A stretch of 64,000 nucleotides of DNA from Oscillospiraceae bacterium (GCA_004556975.1 SFFD01000003.1:1-64000), one strand, 5' to 3'. Positions 16,781-26,242 are shown, numbered from the stretch's first letter. The notes: generated by a model not told the origin, from the letters alone. Program-made: numbers and translations.

Positions 16781-17971
16781 ATGAAGCGTAAAATTTTATC
16801 CGTACTCGCGGTGCTCGTTGCCGTGCTCATGAGCACCGTGGTGCTCACCGCCTGCGAAAAAACTCCCGCCGGAGCAGACAGCAGCGGCGGGAGCAGCGTG
16901 AGCGAGCGCAGCGAAAGTTTCGCCGAACGCGCAAAAGAGCTGACCGCGCAGATTCACGGCAACGCAGTGTGGCTCGAGGACAGCGCAGCCGCCTACGAAG
17001 CAAACCGCGACGCTTTGTGGAATACCCCGATAGAAACAACCGGCGCCGTGATAAGGTGCGATTCCGAGGAGGTTTTCGTCTACGATGCCGAGAGCGGAAA
17101 ACTGCGCTACAAAGCGGAAAATTACGGCGAAACAATTCGCGCGGAAGCTTATTCCGCAAGGGATGGCTACGACTACCGCCTGCTTTTACTCGACAGCGTC
17201 GTTTACCGCAGCACGACCGATGAAAGCAAAGTGCTCCGCGAAACGCTCCCGCTTGATATGAAGTTCGAGCACAAGGAATCGTATGATGAATTCCGCGATT
17301 GCTACGACATAAACGAGCGGTATTTCACTTGGCACGACGACGACGGAATCAGGCTTTTGAGCCTTGACGGCGGCGAGCCGGAGCTTATCCTTTCCAACGA
17401 GGACTTGGACAAAAATTACAAAAGTATTCTTGCCGACCACCCCGAAAGTCTTGTAGAGCTTTTTGGCGAAAAGCGCTACGGCTGCCCGCGGTTCATATGC
17501 GGTGGAACAAAAATTGTTGCGACCGCCTTCAAGGAGAGCAGCATTTGCACCGGCATTGTAATTTACAATATTTCGGAGGGTAAAATCGAGCTTGGGCACT
17601 TTATTTATGAACCTGACGAGGCACAATATCCGCTTGCCGACCGCTATGTCATGGATGATTGGTACAGAATTGACGCTGAAACTGATGAAATTTATAAAAC
17701 TGCGGGTGCTCTTGGTGACCCACACGGATGGAGAACAGCCGACGGTGTTACCGCTGTTTTTTACCTCTATGGGCTGAACGGCGACGGTGATCAAAGTGAC
17801 CGCCGCAACCTTCAGCTCTATGTTAGGGAGATTGACCACCCGCAGAAATATTTCCGCCATGTTGCCTTCATCGCCGACCCGACAACGGAGGCGACATTTA
17901 CCTTAATCAGCAAGGATTATTTGATAATCAGCATTAGTAATGATAAATTTGCGGTGAAATACAGCGAATAA
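16781..17971 (+). CDS. lipoprotein, signal-cassette family member 1
   Basis: 396 residues. The signal peptide MKRKILSVLAVLVAVLMSTV ends in a LTAC lipobox, followed by a Ser/Gly linker. The mature part is rich in short beta-strand-like segments (EEVFVYDAESGKLRYKAENY, IRLLSLDGGEPELIL), suggesting a propeller-like fold. No enzyme motif is seen. The ribosome site and first 60 bases are nearly identical to those of the genes at 18050, 18801 and 21210 (GGAGCGTGCTCAAA then ATG), pointing to recent duplication. GTGCTC words are packed into the signal sequence. Confidence 0.85.
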   Translation: MKRKILSVLAVLVAVLMSTVVLTACEKTPAGADSSGGSSVSERSESFAERAKELTAQIHGNAVWLEDSAAAYEANRDALWNTPIETTGAVIRCDSEEVFVYDAESGKLRYKAENYGETIRAEAYSARDGYDYRLLLLDSVVYRSTTDESKVLRETLPLDMKFEHKESYDEFRDCYDINERYFTWHDDDGIRLLSLDGGEPELILSNEDLDKNYKSILADHPESLVELFGEKRYGCPRFICGGTKIVATAFKESSICTGIVIYNISEGKIELGHFIYEPDEAQYPLADRYVMDDWYRIDAETDEIYKTAGALGDPHGWRTADGVTAVFYLYGLNGDGDQSDRRNLQLYVREIDHPQKYFRHVAFIADPTTEATFTLISKDYLIISISNDKFAVKYSE

Positions 17972-18049
17972 GCGGCAGATAACTTTTCTGCGACAATTTG
18001 TCGAGAGCAATTGCAATGGACTGCCCATTCGGAAAGGAGCGTGCTCAAA

Positions 18050-18748
18050 ATGAAGCGTAAAATTTTATCCGTGCTCAGCGTGCTCATGGCGGTGCTCGTG
18101 AGCACCGCTGCGCTCTCTGCGTGCAATAAAGCTCCCGCCGGGCTTGAAAGCGGCGGCGGGGGCGGGGAAAGCTTGAGCGAAAGCAGCGGAAGCGGCGGGG
18201 AAAGCGAAAGTTCCGCAGAAAATGAGCAGCGCACCGCGCTTTTCAAAGAGCTGAATGAAGAATATCTTCCCTTGTACGGCATTTTGATAAATGTAGAAGA
18301 ATGGAATTCGGCAGATAGAATAGACATAGAGATGTTTTATGCATGGTATACAGATTATATTGCCGCAACTATGCAATACGAGACTAGAAAAGCACTTTAT
18401 TCTATTGACGGTGAACCGGGATGGCATTATCCCACTGTGGAATTTGAAGATTTTATACAAAAATATTTTTATATTTCCACAAAAGTTCTTCGTGAAAGCG
18501 ATGTCTACAACAAAAACGAAGATTGCTATACTATCCCTGTTGGTGGATGGGGAAAGAATTATAGCTTTTCGGTAGTTTCGCCGGACGATATTTCGATTTC
18601 CGGAAGCACCGCCACGGCGAAACTTACCTGCGCTTCGAATCTTGATTCGAAGAAAATTTTTATGTATTTGTCTATCGACATTTCGGAAAAACCGTACAAA
18701 TTTATTGGCTGCAAAAGTGACGGTCAGGGCGGCGAAAAAATGCCGTAA
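18050..18748 (+). CDS. lipoprotein, signal-cassette family member 2
   Basis: 232 residues from the ATG at 18050, which follows the shared GGAGCGTGCTCAAA leader. The signal peptide ends at LSAC. A Gly/Ser/Glu low-complexity linker leads to a mature domain containing FEDFIQKYFYISTKVLRES and NKNEDCYTIP. These resemble parts of the large lipoprotein at 33019 (ERLLYKYFGVTD, DAETDCFVFSD), so the mature parts of the family are probably related. The function is unknown. Confidence 0.85.
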   Translation: MKRKILSVLSVLMAVLVSTAALSACNKAPAGLESGGGGGESLSESSGSGGESESSAENEQRTALFKELNEEYLPLYGILINVEEWNSADRIDIEMFYAWYTDYIAATMQYETRKALYSIDGEPGWHYPTVEFEDFIQKYFYISTKVLRESDVYNKNEDCYTIPVGGWGKNYSFSVVSPDDISISGSTATAKLTCASNLDSKKIFMYLSIDISEKPYKFIGCKSDGQGGEKMP

Positions 18749-18800
18749 CACTCGGTTCTAATTGCATTTTGCGAAGTTCAAATAAAGGAGCGTGCTCAAA

Positions 18801-19574
18801 ATGAAGCGTAAAGTTTTATCCGTGCTCAGCGTGCTCATGGCGGTGTTCATGAGCACCGCGGCGTTTTCTGCGTGCAATAAAGCTCCCGCCGGAGCAGACA
18901 GCAGCGGCGGGAGTGGGGAGAGCTTGAGCACCGAGCAGAGCGGCGAACCGAGCGTGAGCGAGAGCGGCGGCGGCAGCGGTGCTCAAACGGGCACGGAGGG
19001 GGAAAACAAAGAACCTATTCAAAAAATTACTGCTATTGTATTAAGCAACAGCTTCGCAACTTATGGAATAGAACCGACTTTCAGCGAAGATTTTGCAAAA
19101 GCAAGTTTTTTGGGGTATTTTGCGCCTATGCTTGTGACCCTTGCGGACTATGACGATTTTGATTCGGACAGTATCTCCGCCGAAGAAGCGTTCGACTGCT
19201 TTGAAACTTTCCTTTCGGAAAGCCGCGACAAAATCACGAATTATGACGAAATCCCGATTAAATACGAGGAATATTTACAGTATTATCCCGCAGAAATCGT
19301 CGAGGATTTTGTGCTAAAGCGTTTTGGAACTGCCGCAGAAAGCATGAAAAAGCTGCCAAGTTATAACGGCGAACTTGATGCATACGAACGCTTGTATTAC
19401 GGCGGAATTACGAAGGGCAAAGCGGAAATAACCGCCGTGCGGCTGAGCGAGCCGAACTGCGAAATCGACTTTTCGTGCCGCGGGTTTTTACACAGTACCG
19501 AAACCATTTCCGGAACAGCGGTGATGAAATACACGGACGGCAGATTTGTCCTGTCCGGAATACAGTTTGGCTAA
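18801..19574 (+). CDS. lipoprotein, signal-cassette family member 3
   Basis: 257 residues from the ATG at 18801 after the shared leader. The lipobox is FSAC. A long Gly/Ser/Glu linker precedes a mature domain with VEDFVLKRFGTAAESMKKLP and YNGELDAYERLYYGG, the same layout as family member 2. It stops 6 bp before the converging lectin/M23 gene; I see no obvious terminator between them. Confidence 0.85.
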   Translation: MKRKVLSVLSVLMAVFMSTAAFSACNKAPAGADSSGGSGESLSTEQSGEPSVSESGGGSGAQTGTEGENKEPIQKITAIVLSNSFATYGIEPTFSEDFAKASFLGYFAPMLVTLADYDDFDSDSISAEEAFDCFETFLSESRDKITNYDEIPIKYEEYLQYYPAEIVEDFVLKRFGTAAESMKKLPSYNGELDAYERLYYGGITKGKAEITAVRLSEPNCEIDFSCRGFLHSTETISGTAVMKYTDGRFVLSGIQFG

Positions 19575-19579
19575 AATTT

Positions 19580-20743
19580 TTAAGAAATTTCAGGTACGTT
19601 TCGACACTGCTCTATGTTTACATAGGGTACTTTGCCCGGCTCATACTGTGTATACTGCGCACAAATACTGCAATTATCTTTGTCGCAATAGCTCTGTGAC
19701 CAAGAAACGCTCTGGTTTTCCGGTTTGGATGTCTTTTTGTGAAAAACAAGAAAAGGATCGATTGTAGTGTCATCGTTTCCTGCCGGAACAAGTCCATTGC
19801 TCTTACCCTTTAATGTTGGCGTTTTGTTATAATTGACGGTGTCAGTATCCACCTCTACATGAAGGTGAGCAAATTGTGTGCCGGTATTTCCGTATTTAGC
19901 CATGGCATTTTTGTCGTTGATATGTACTTCTCCGGAAGTTTTATAAATATCGTCAAGGTGACAATATCTTAAAACCAATCCATCATATTTTTTGCCATCT
20001 ACGCCTTCTACTTTGTCATACCTAACAGCAAGCCATTTTCCCAACGGACCGGAATTTGTAGCACTGTATCCCACTATTGTTCCGTCTCCGCTTGCGTAAA
20101 AGCTTCTTGGAGTTCCGGTCATATCAATTGCATAGTGCATAGGATCACTAAATCCTTGTTCATGATATGCAGGAGCGTTTTCCTTGTAGCAAACCGTAAT
20201 TACGGATTGATTTATAGGCATTATCAGTTTTTGATAGGTTCCACCACCGGAAGAAGAGCCGGAATCTTCGGTGAAGAACCAGAGCTGATGATAATCACCG
20301 CCGCCGTTAAGCTGTTCTGCCCAGTAGACATTTCCGTCTGCACCTGCCTGTTTGCCGACTGCGGTAGCGTTTCCGTTCGTGTTGTTGCTTGCGGTAAGGT
20401 AATAGTCCTTACCATCAACTTTTGTTTGAAGACGAATGTAGTAATAAATGCCGTGGGCTTCAAGTTTGATTTTCTGCGCAGCTGCGTCTTTTGCAGAAGC
20501 CTTCCAAATGTCAGCATTGTCGAGGTAGGTGGACGCGGTGTAGCGGTCAAGGCAGAAAGTTATATCGGTTTTGGGGCGAAGCCTGTCGCCGTCAAAGAGC
20601 CATTTCTGCTCGTTGGAATCATCGCTGGTGTAGAGAACAACATTCATTCCGTTTGCGGCAGTGCCGGAGGAATAAAGGTTCAGCATTCTTGTAGAAGATA
20701 TTGCGCTTCTGATTTTGTAGGTTTTGTTGGTTTCAATACTCAT
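19580..20743 (-). CDS. ricin-type lectin plus M23 peptidase protein
   Basis: 387 residues. Residues 1 to about 160 are a ricin-like beta-trefoil (KTYKIRSAISSTRMLNLYSS, NEQKWLF, YHQLWFF). About 175-345 is an M23/LytM-type domain with HYAIDM (His and Asp metal ligands) and HLHVEVD (H-x-H). M23 enzymes cut peptidoglycan cross-bridges. No signal peptide or transmembrane helix is visible, so export must be unusual, by lysis, or not occur. A Cys-containing tail (CDKDNCSICAQ) follows. AAAGGAA is upstream of the ATG, and a strong promoter lies about 280 bp upstream. It splits the glycogen genes. Confidence 0.85.
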   Translation of the reverse strand: MSIETNKTYKIRSAISSTRMLNLYSSGTAANGMNVVLYTSDDSNEQKWLFDGDRLRPKTDITFCLDRYTASTYLDNADIWKASAKDAAAQKIKLEAHGIYYYIRLQTKVDGKDYYLTASNNTNGNATAVGKQAGADGNVYWAEQLNGGGDYHQLWFFTEDSGSSSGGGTYQKLIMPINQSVITVCYKENAPAYHEQGFSDPMHYAIDMTGTPRSFYASGDGTIVGYSATNSGPLGKWLAVRYDKVEGVDGKKYDGLVLRYCHLDDIYKTSGEVHINDKNAMAKYGNTGTQFAHLHVEVDTDTVNYNKTPTLKGKSNGLVPAGNDDTTIDPFLVFHKKTSKPENQSVSWSQSYCDKDNCSICAQYTQYEPGKVPYVNIEQCRNVPEIS

Positions 20744-21020
20744 AATTTTTTCCTTTCCGCCCTATTTAGGTCTTAAAAATTTTTTGTTTGATTTTTGTTT
20801 TTTCTTTTTCCTTTTGCTTGCCGTGCAAGCCGTGTTGTTTCGCTTCTTTCCGTAAAAATTAGTTAGCGCTGAATTTCGGACTCACCTCCGTTTTTCGTAT
20901 TCAAAAAATCACCCCCTGTTACATTTGCAAAACGTTTGTTCTGCAAAAATGGCTTCGCAAAGGGAAAAAATGAACATACCGCCACAGCAGTTCAAGAACA
21001 TTTTCTCTTTGCTTGGCTAT
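20744..21020 (-). other. long 5' leader of the lectin/M23 gene
   Basis: About 270 bases lie between the predicted promoter and the start codon. Within them, on the minus strand, a GGGGGTGA site is followed by a TTG-initiated 13-codon frame (20863-20904) ending in TAA, with a second GGAGGTGA inside it. This could be a leader peptide or chance. The nearby stretch is T/C-rich and has no clear hairpin terminator. I found no known riboswitch pattern. Confidence 0.3.
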
Positions 21021-21048
21021 ATTATAGCACAGATTTTCATTTTGTTAA
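21021..21048 (-). promoter_or_regulatory. strong predicted promoter for the lectin/M23 gene
   Basis: TTAACA and a perfect TATAAT with a 16-bp spacer and an extended -10 (TGC before TATAAT), in an AT-rich region. Confidence 0.7.
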
Positions 21049-21209
21049 CAGTATTTCAATAATATTTTAATATTTTACGAATTAAATCTTCAAAAGTACA
21101 GAAAATTACACATCAATACAGAAAATATATCATTATGCAAACGCCGTGCAACAATACAGCGCCTCCGGCGGATTTGCCGACAACAAAATTGCAAAGGAGC
21201 GTGCTCAAA

Positions 21210-22093
21210 ATGAAACGCAAAATTTTATCCGTACTCGCGGTGCTCGTTTCCGTGCTCATGAGCACCGTGGTGCTCGCCGCCTGCGAAAAGGCTCCCGCCG
21301 GGCTTGAAAACGGCGGCGGGAGCGGCGAGAGTATGAGCACCGGGCAGGGCGGCGAACCGAGCGCGAGCGAGAGCGCCGCCGAAAGCGGAGAGGACGGCGA
21401 ATTATACGAATTTGTCGCTTCGGAAAAAGCCGCCGCGCAGGTTCAAGGCATTGCGGAGGTGCTTGGCGGGTACGATTTTGTCGGCCTTTCCGGCGTGCAG
21501 AGCACATAGCTTTTGGAACAGGCAATCTATGCCGACATTGCGGCGGCGGGCGATGAAATAAGCGGGTACAACGGCTGCAAAATCAGTGCCGCCGCCCTTT
21601 CGCCGCCGCTTGAAAGCCGCTTCGGAGTCAAATATTCCGGCGGCGATAAAGAAATTTTCTAGGACAAATATGCCCGACCGTGGACGGTAAAATCCCTCCG
21701 GCTTGAAAGCTTTGCCGACGGAGCGGCAGCTTATTCTGCGGAGCTTGAAAGCGAATATCTTGATTCGCTTTGCCGTTGCGAAATGGTTTTTGCGGTGGAA
21801 AACGCGGTGAAGAATACGCTCTGTGCCTTGTTTCAAACCGCTTTGAAGCTGAATTCGCCGCGCCTTTGCCGGAACAACAGGAGCAATACCTTGCCGAGCA
21901 GCTGGTTGGGCTTATGAGCGCCTACGCCGCTAAAAACGGCGCCGCGGACGGCGGCTATTCTGTAAGCTTTACCCTTGCAGCAAACGCCGCCAACGGCGCA
22001 GTTTGCGGCGAATACACCGCAAAGTTCACCGCCGAAAATGAAAACGGGTGCGAATTTCTGCGGTTCGCAGGCATTATTCCGGCAAATTCATAA
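21210..22093 (+). pseudogene. decayed lipoprotein, signal-cassette family member 4
   Basis: It has the same leader, signal peptide and LAAC lipobox as its paralogs, and a mature start (FVASEKAAAQVQGIAEVL) related to that of the 33019 lipoprotein (FLASDEAAQQVEFIASIV). The frame is broken by TAG at 21507-21509 and TAG at 21661-21663, then shifts frame between about 21770 and 21840, where the sequence continues to the stop at 22093. Three independent lesions indicate a pseudogene; only a 99-residue lipoprotein could be made. Confidence 0.85.
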
Positions 22094-22146
22094 AAGATAA
22101 AGCCGTTCGATAAAAAGTTAAAATTTTCAACACTGGGGGGATTTTT

Positions 22147-23325
22147 TTGCGAAAAAAAATGATTGCAATGCTTCTTGCCGGCGGCCAGGGCAGCCGACTT
22201 TACGCCCTGACAAAAGATTTGGCCAAGCCCGCCGTACCCTTCGGCGGCAAGTACCGGATAATTGATTTCCCCCTGTCAAACTGCGTCCATTCCGGCATTG
22301 ATACTGTGGGAATTCTTACCCAGTATGAGCCTTTTGTGCTTTCACAGTACATAGGCGGCGGACAGAGCTGGGACCTTAACCGCACCGGGGGCGGCACTTT
22401 TATACTGCCGCCCTATCAGCGCAGCGGCAAAAGCGACTGGTATCGCGGAACGGCGAATGCCGTTTACCAAAATCTTAATTTTATACGCAGATGGAACCCC
22501 GAATATGTTGCGGTGCTTTCCGGCGACCATATCTATAAAATGAATTATTCCAAAATGCTTGCGGCGCATATTGCGGCAAACGCTGCCTGCACCGTTGCGG
22601 TAATACCTGTTCCGCTAAAAGAAGCTTCCCGCTTCGGTATTTTGAGCACGGATGAGCACGACCGAATAACCGAATTTGAAGAAAAGCCCAAACAGCCGAA
22701 AAGCAACCTTGCCTCCATGGGAATTTATATATTTTCCGCAGACAAATTAGAAAAATATCTTACTGAGGACGAGGCAAACCCCGCTTCTCAAAACGATTTC
22801 GGCAAAAATGTAATCCCTGCCATGCTAAAAGCAGGCGAGCGGCTTTGCGCCTACCGTTTTGAAGGCTATTGGAAGGACGTGGGCACGGTAGAAAGCCTTT
22901 GGGAAGCAAACATGGATCTTCTTGCCGAGCACCCCGCCCTTGACCTTTATGACCAAAGCTGGAAAATTTACAGCAAAAACCCGGTTATGCCGCCGCATGT
23001 GGTTGAAAAAGGCGCAGTCATACATAATTCAATGGTAACTGAAGGCTGCACCGTTTCCGGTCTTGTGCTCGGTTCCGTACTTTTTGCCGGAGTGAAAATT
23101 GAAGCCGGCGCCACCGTTGAGCACAGTATAGTAATGCCCGGAGCAATCGTTCGCGCCGGTGCTCATATTTGCCGGGCGGTGATAGGCGAGGGTGCCGAGA
23201 TAGGTAAAGGCGCCGCTGTCGGCGAAGCCGGCGGCAAAATTGCCCTTGTGGGCCCCTTTGCAAAAGCGGCGGATAATTCCGTAATACCCGGCGGCACGGT
23301 CTTCGGAAGGGAGGAACTTAAATGA
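22147..23325 (+). CDS. glgC: glucose-1-phosphate adenylyltransferase
   Basis: 392 residues. GlgC makes ADP-glucose, the committed step of glycogen synthesis. Visible motifs: LAGGQGSRLYALTKDLAKPA at the nucleotide site, WYRGTANAVYQN, LSGDHIYKMNY, FEGYWKDVGTVESLW, and a C-terminal left-handed beta-helix of hexapeptide repeats. The TTG start at 22147 is right for the GGGGGG ribosome site, and gives the usual MRKKMIAMLL N-terminus; the ATG at 22159 is too far from it. It overlaps glgD by 4 bp. Confidence 0.97.
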   Translation: MRKKMIAMLLAGGQGSRLYALTKDLAKPAVPFGGKYRIIDFPLSNCVHSGIDTVGILTQYEPFVLSQYIGGGQSWDLNRTGGGTFILPPYQRSGKSDWYRGTANAVYQNLNFIRRWNPEYVAVLSGDHIYKMNYSKMLAAHIAANAACTVAVIPVPLKEASRFGILSTDEHDRITEFEEKPKQPKSNLASMGIYIFSADKLEKYLTEDEANPASQNDFGKNVIPAMLKAGERLCAYRFEGYWKDVGTVESLWEANMDLLAEHPALDLYDQSWKIYSKNPVMPPHVVEKGAVIHNSMVTEGCTVSGLVLGSVLFAGVKIEAGATVEHSIVMPGAIVRAGAHICRAVIGEGAEIGKGAAVGEAGGKIALVGPFAKAADNSVIPGGTVFGREELK

Positions 23326-24437
23326 ATGAGCATGGAATTCTCGGCATAATAATCTGCAATATGCACGACGAGCTTCTTTCGGAAATCACGGCTCACCGCA
23401 CTATCGGTTCGGTACCCTTCGGCGGGCGTTACCGCATGATAGATTTTTCCCTTTCCAATATGGCGAATTCAGGCATTAAAGATGTGGGCATAGTTCCAAG
23501 CCGCAACTATCAAAGCCTTATTGACCATCTCGGCAGCGGCCAGGAATGGGATATGGCGCGCAAAAACGGCGGACTTTGCATTCTTCCTCCCTACGGCAGC
23601 GGAAGCGGCGTTTACGAGGGCCGAATGCAGGCCATTGCCGGAATTGAAAATTTTATCAGAAAAAGCGCCGCGGATTTGGTGGTTTTAAGCGACAGCGACG
23701 TTGTGGCAAACATTGACCTTGAGCCTGTGCTCAAACAGCACGCCGAAACTTCCGCAGACATAACCCTTGTTTACAAATATACCGATGTTTTTCCAGAAGG
23801 CCGCGAATGTGTTGCGCTTAACTTCGGCGATGACGGCCGCTTGAAAGACCTTCTTATGCGTCCGGAGCTTTCCGGCAAACAGGATATATATCTTGACATT
23901 GCCGTAATTAAAAAATCCCTGTTGGAGCAGCTTATTTCAGAAAGCAAAAGCCGCGATGAGCACAGCTTCGTACGCTTTGTGCTCAAAGGCAAAGCCTCCG
24001 TGCTCAATATTCTCGGATATTGCTTTGACGGTTGGTCAAACAAGCTTACCGGTCTTAAGAATTACATGGATTCCAACCTTGCTCTGCTTAATCCTGCTGT
24101 TCGCGCTTCTCTCTTTCCGGCAGAAAGACCCATATATACCCGCGTTAGGGACGAAGTTTCCGCAAGATACGGCAGCTTTGCCGAGGTGGAAAATTCTCTT
24201 ATTACCGACGGCTGCGTAATTGACGGCAAAGTGGAAAACAGCGTTATTTTCCGCGGAGCACGTATTGAAAAAGGCGCCGTAGTTTCCGGTTGCGTGCTTA
24301 TGCACAACACGGTTGTAAAATCCGGCGCCGTTCTTCGCCATGTTATTACCGATAAAAATGTGGTTGTTTCCTCCGGAGAGCAGCTTTCCGGTTCGGAAAA
24401 ATACCCGCTTTACATCCCAAAGGGAACGGAGCTGTAA
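23322..24437 (+). CDS. glgD: ADP-glucose pyrophosphorylase regulatory paralog
   Basis: 371 residues, homologous to GlgC along its length but lacking the GGQGSRL catalytic loop (IIICNMHDELLSEITAHRTI instead). The sugar-binding WYRGTA motif is also replaced. This is the normal GlgD pattern: a partner that modulates GlgC rather than a full enzyme. The N-terminal nucleotidyltransferase-like fold is followed by a left-handed beta-helix (NSLITDGCVIDGKVENSVIF). ATGA overlap with glgC implies coupled translation. Confidence 0.95.
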   Translation: MNEHGILGIIICNMHDELLSEITAHRTIGSVPFGGRYRMIDFSLSNMANSGIKDVGIVPSRNYQSLIDHLGSGQEWDMARKNGGLCILPPYGSGSGVYEGRMQAIAGIENFIRKSAADLVVLSDSDVVANIDLEPVLKQHAETSADITLVYKYTDVFPEGRECVALNFGDDGRLKDLLMRPELSGKQDIYLDIAVIKKSLLEQLISESKSRDEHSFVRFVLKGKASVLNILGYCFDGWSNKLTGLKNYMDSNLALLNPAVRASLFPAERPIYTRVRDEVSARYGSFAEVENSLITDGCVIDGKVENSVIFRGARIEKGAVVSGCVLMHNTVVKSGAVLRHVITDKNVVVSSGEQLSGSEKYPLYIPKGTEL

Positions 24438-24587
24438 AGCTTGCTCTAATCTTTTTCACCAAAGAAAGCCATAAATACGTGCAGCATAGACTGCCCTCCC
24501 GATAAAGTTAACCTCTTCGCCGCAAATCTGTTTTCATTTCACTAAATAATATGGGATAAAATTACACAAAGGAGGCTATTCAGGAAA

Positions 24588-26006
24588 ATGAACGTACTTT
24601 TTGCCACAAGCGAAGCCCGACCGTATATTGCAAGCGGCGGTTTGGCTGACGTTTCCGGCGCGCTGCCAAAAGCACTTTGCGCCGCAGGAACAGACTGTCG
24701 TGTGATACTTCCGCTTTATTCCGACATTCCGCAGCAGTTAAGAAACGAAATGACTTATCTCTGCAATTTTTACGTCCGCCTTTCCTGGCGCGAGCTTTAC
24801 TGCGGACTTTTTACCGCAAGGCACGACGGCGTCACCTATTATTTCATCGACAACGAGTACTATTTTCGCCGCAGCGGAATTTACGGGCACTATGATGACG
24901 GAGAACGCTTTGCCTTTTTCTCCAAGGCGGTTCTTGAAAGCATTCTGCATATTGAAGATTTTTCTGTTGACGTTCTGCACTGCAACGATTGGCAAACCGG
25001 ACTTATTCCCGTATTTCTTGAAGTCTTTTTCCGTCATGAGCCCCGGCTTTCCCGTATAAAAACCGTATTTACAATACATAACATTCAATACCAGGGTGAT
25101 TTTGATATGTTTGTGGCGGGCGACGTCGCAGGCCTTCCCGAAGACAAGCGCGGCCTTGTTGAACTTAACGGCCGCTGCAATTATATGAAAGGCGGAATTG
25201 ACCGCTGCGACGTGGTAACCACCGTAAGCCCCACCTATGCCAAAGAAATTCTTGACCCGTGGTATGCATGGGGCATGGACGGATTTTTGCGTGAACGAAG
25301 CTATAAGCTTACCGGAATTCTTAACGGCATAGACTGCGAAAGCTATAACCCGGAAACCGACCCTGAAATTTCTGCTCATTATTCCGCAGACAATCTTTCC
25401 GGTAAAGAGGCGGACAAAGCCGCCCTTCAGAAAGAAGCCGGCCTTTGCATAGACCCAAGCGCCATGCTTATAGGTATGGTGGGGCGTCTTGTTTCTCACA
25501 AGGGCATTGACCTTGTGGAGTACGTAGGCGACCGCATTATGAATCTTAACGCTCAAATGGTGATTTTAGGAAGCGGCGAACCGCAGTATGAGGACTATTT
25601 CCGTTCCCTCGGCGCGCGGTATCCCGGCAGAGTAAGCGTAACCACAGGTTTTATACCCTCTCTTGCAAGACGGATTTACGCCGGCGCCGATGTGTTGCTT
25701 ATGCCCAGCAAAAGCGAGCCCTGCGGCCTTGCCCAAATGATAGCTCTGCGCTACGGAACCGTACCGATAGTGCGTGAAACAGGCGGTCTTAAGGATTCCA
25801 TACATGACCTCGGAGCGCCGGGCGGAAACGGCTTTACTTTCAAAACATATAATGCAGACGATATGTTTAACGCCATAGAGCGGGCATATTTCCGCTATCA
25901 CAGCGGTGACTGGAATAATTCCGTGCGCGCCGCAATGCGCTATGATTTCAGCTGGCACCGATCCGCCGCCGCATATATGGGACTTTACAGAACCATTACA
26001 AAATGA
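24588..26006 (+). CDS. glgA: glycogen synthase (ADP-glucose, GT5)
   Basis: 472 residues. N-terminal GT-B domain with SGGLADVSGALPKAL, then HCNDWQTGLIPVF, ILNGIDCESYNP, MVGRLVSHKGIDL, and the C-terminal MPSKSEPCGLAQMIALRYG nucleotide-sugar site. It extends alpha-1,4-glucan chains from ADP-glucose. AAAGGAGG lies 13 nt before the ATG. It is 150 bp after glgD and is followed by a terminator, so it closes the glycogen cluster. Confidence 0.97.
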   Translation: MNVLFATSEARPYIASGGLADVSGALPKALCAAGTDCRVILPLYSDIPQQLRNEMTYLCNFYVRLSWRELYCGLFTARHDGVTYYFIDNEYYFRRSGIYGHYDDGERFAFFSKAVLESILHIEDFSVDVLHCNDWQTGLIPVFLEVFFRHEPRLSRIKTVFTIHNIQYQGDFDMFVAGDVAGLPEDKRGLVELNGRCNYMKGGIDRCDVVTTVSPTYAKEILDPWYAWGMDGFLRERSYKLTGILNGIDCESYNPETDPEISAHYSADNLSGKEADKAALQKEAGLCIDPSAMLIGMVGRLVSHKGIDLVEYVGDRIMNLNAQMVILGSGEPQYEDYFRSLGARYPGRVSVTTGFIPSLARRIYAGADVLLMPSKSEPCGLAQMIALRYGTVPIVRETGGLKDSIHDLGAPGGNGFTFKTYNADDMFNAIERAYFRYHSGDWNNSVRAAMRYDFSWHRSAAAYMGLYRTITK

Positions 26007-26013
26007 AACATAT

Positions 26014-26043
26014 AAAAGCCTCCGTCAAGCTGGAGGCTTTTTT
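26014..26043 (+). terminator. rho-independent terminator after glgA
   Basis: AAAGCCTCC and GGAGGCTTT stem with an 8-base loop and a T tract, starting 8 bp after the glgA stop. Confidence 0.9.
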
Positions 26044-26144
26044 CGTATATTCGACTGTGTAAAATGATATACTATATTCCTGCAGTAATAATATTTTTTT
26101 GCAATTTTTTATGCAAAAAATATTATGCTTCCGCTTAAAACCTA

Positions 26145-26183
26145 TTGACTTTTGACATATATCAATATATGATAGTTGATATA
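26145..26183 (+). promoter_or_regulatory. glmS promoter with overlapping inverted-repeat operator
   Basis: TTGACT (26145-26150) and TATGAT (26168-26173) have a 17-bp spacer. A perfect inverted repeat, TATATCAA-N10-TTGATATA, covers 26158-26183 and straddles the -10, the position expected for a repressor site. TATATCAA also occurs in the citD/citC divergent promoter region at 7098-7105. Confidence 0.65.
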
Positions 26184-26242
26184 GTACAATATAAATTTTA
26201 CTATGTTTTATTTTGCAGACTGCAAATGAAGGAGCATATATT

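Noticed and set aside
20863..20904. 13-codon frame with a good ribosome site in the leader of the lectin/M23 gene
   Set aside because: Too short to support as a gene without conservation data; kept only as a note on the leader.
21507..21663. Possible reassigned TAG codons in the decayed lipoprotein gene
   Set aside because: TAG is used as a normal stop by the gene at 56644-56823, and the lipoprotein also has a frameshift, so decay is simpler.
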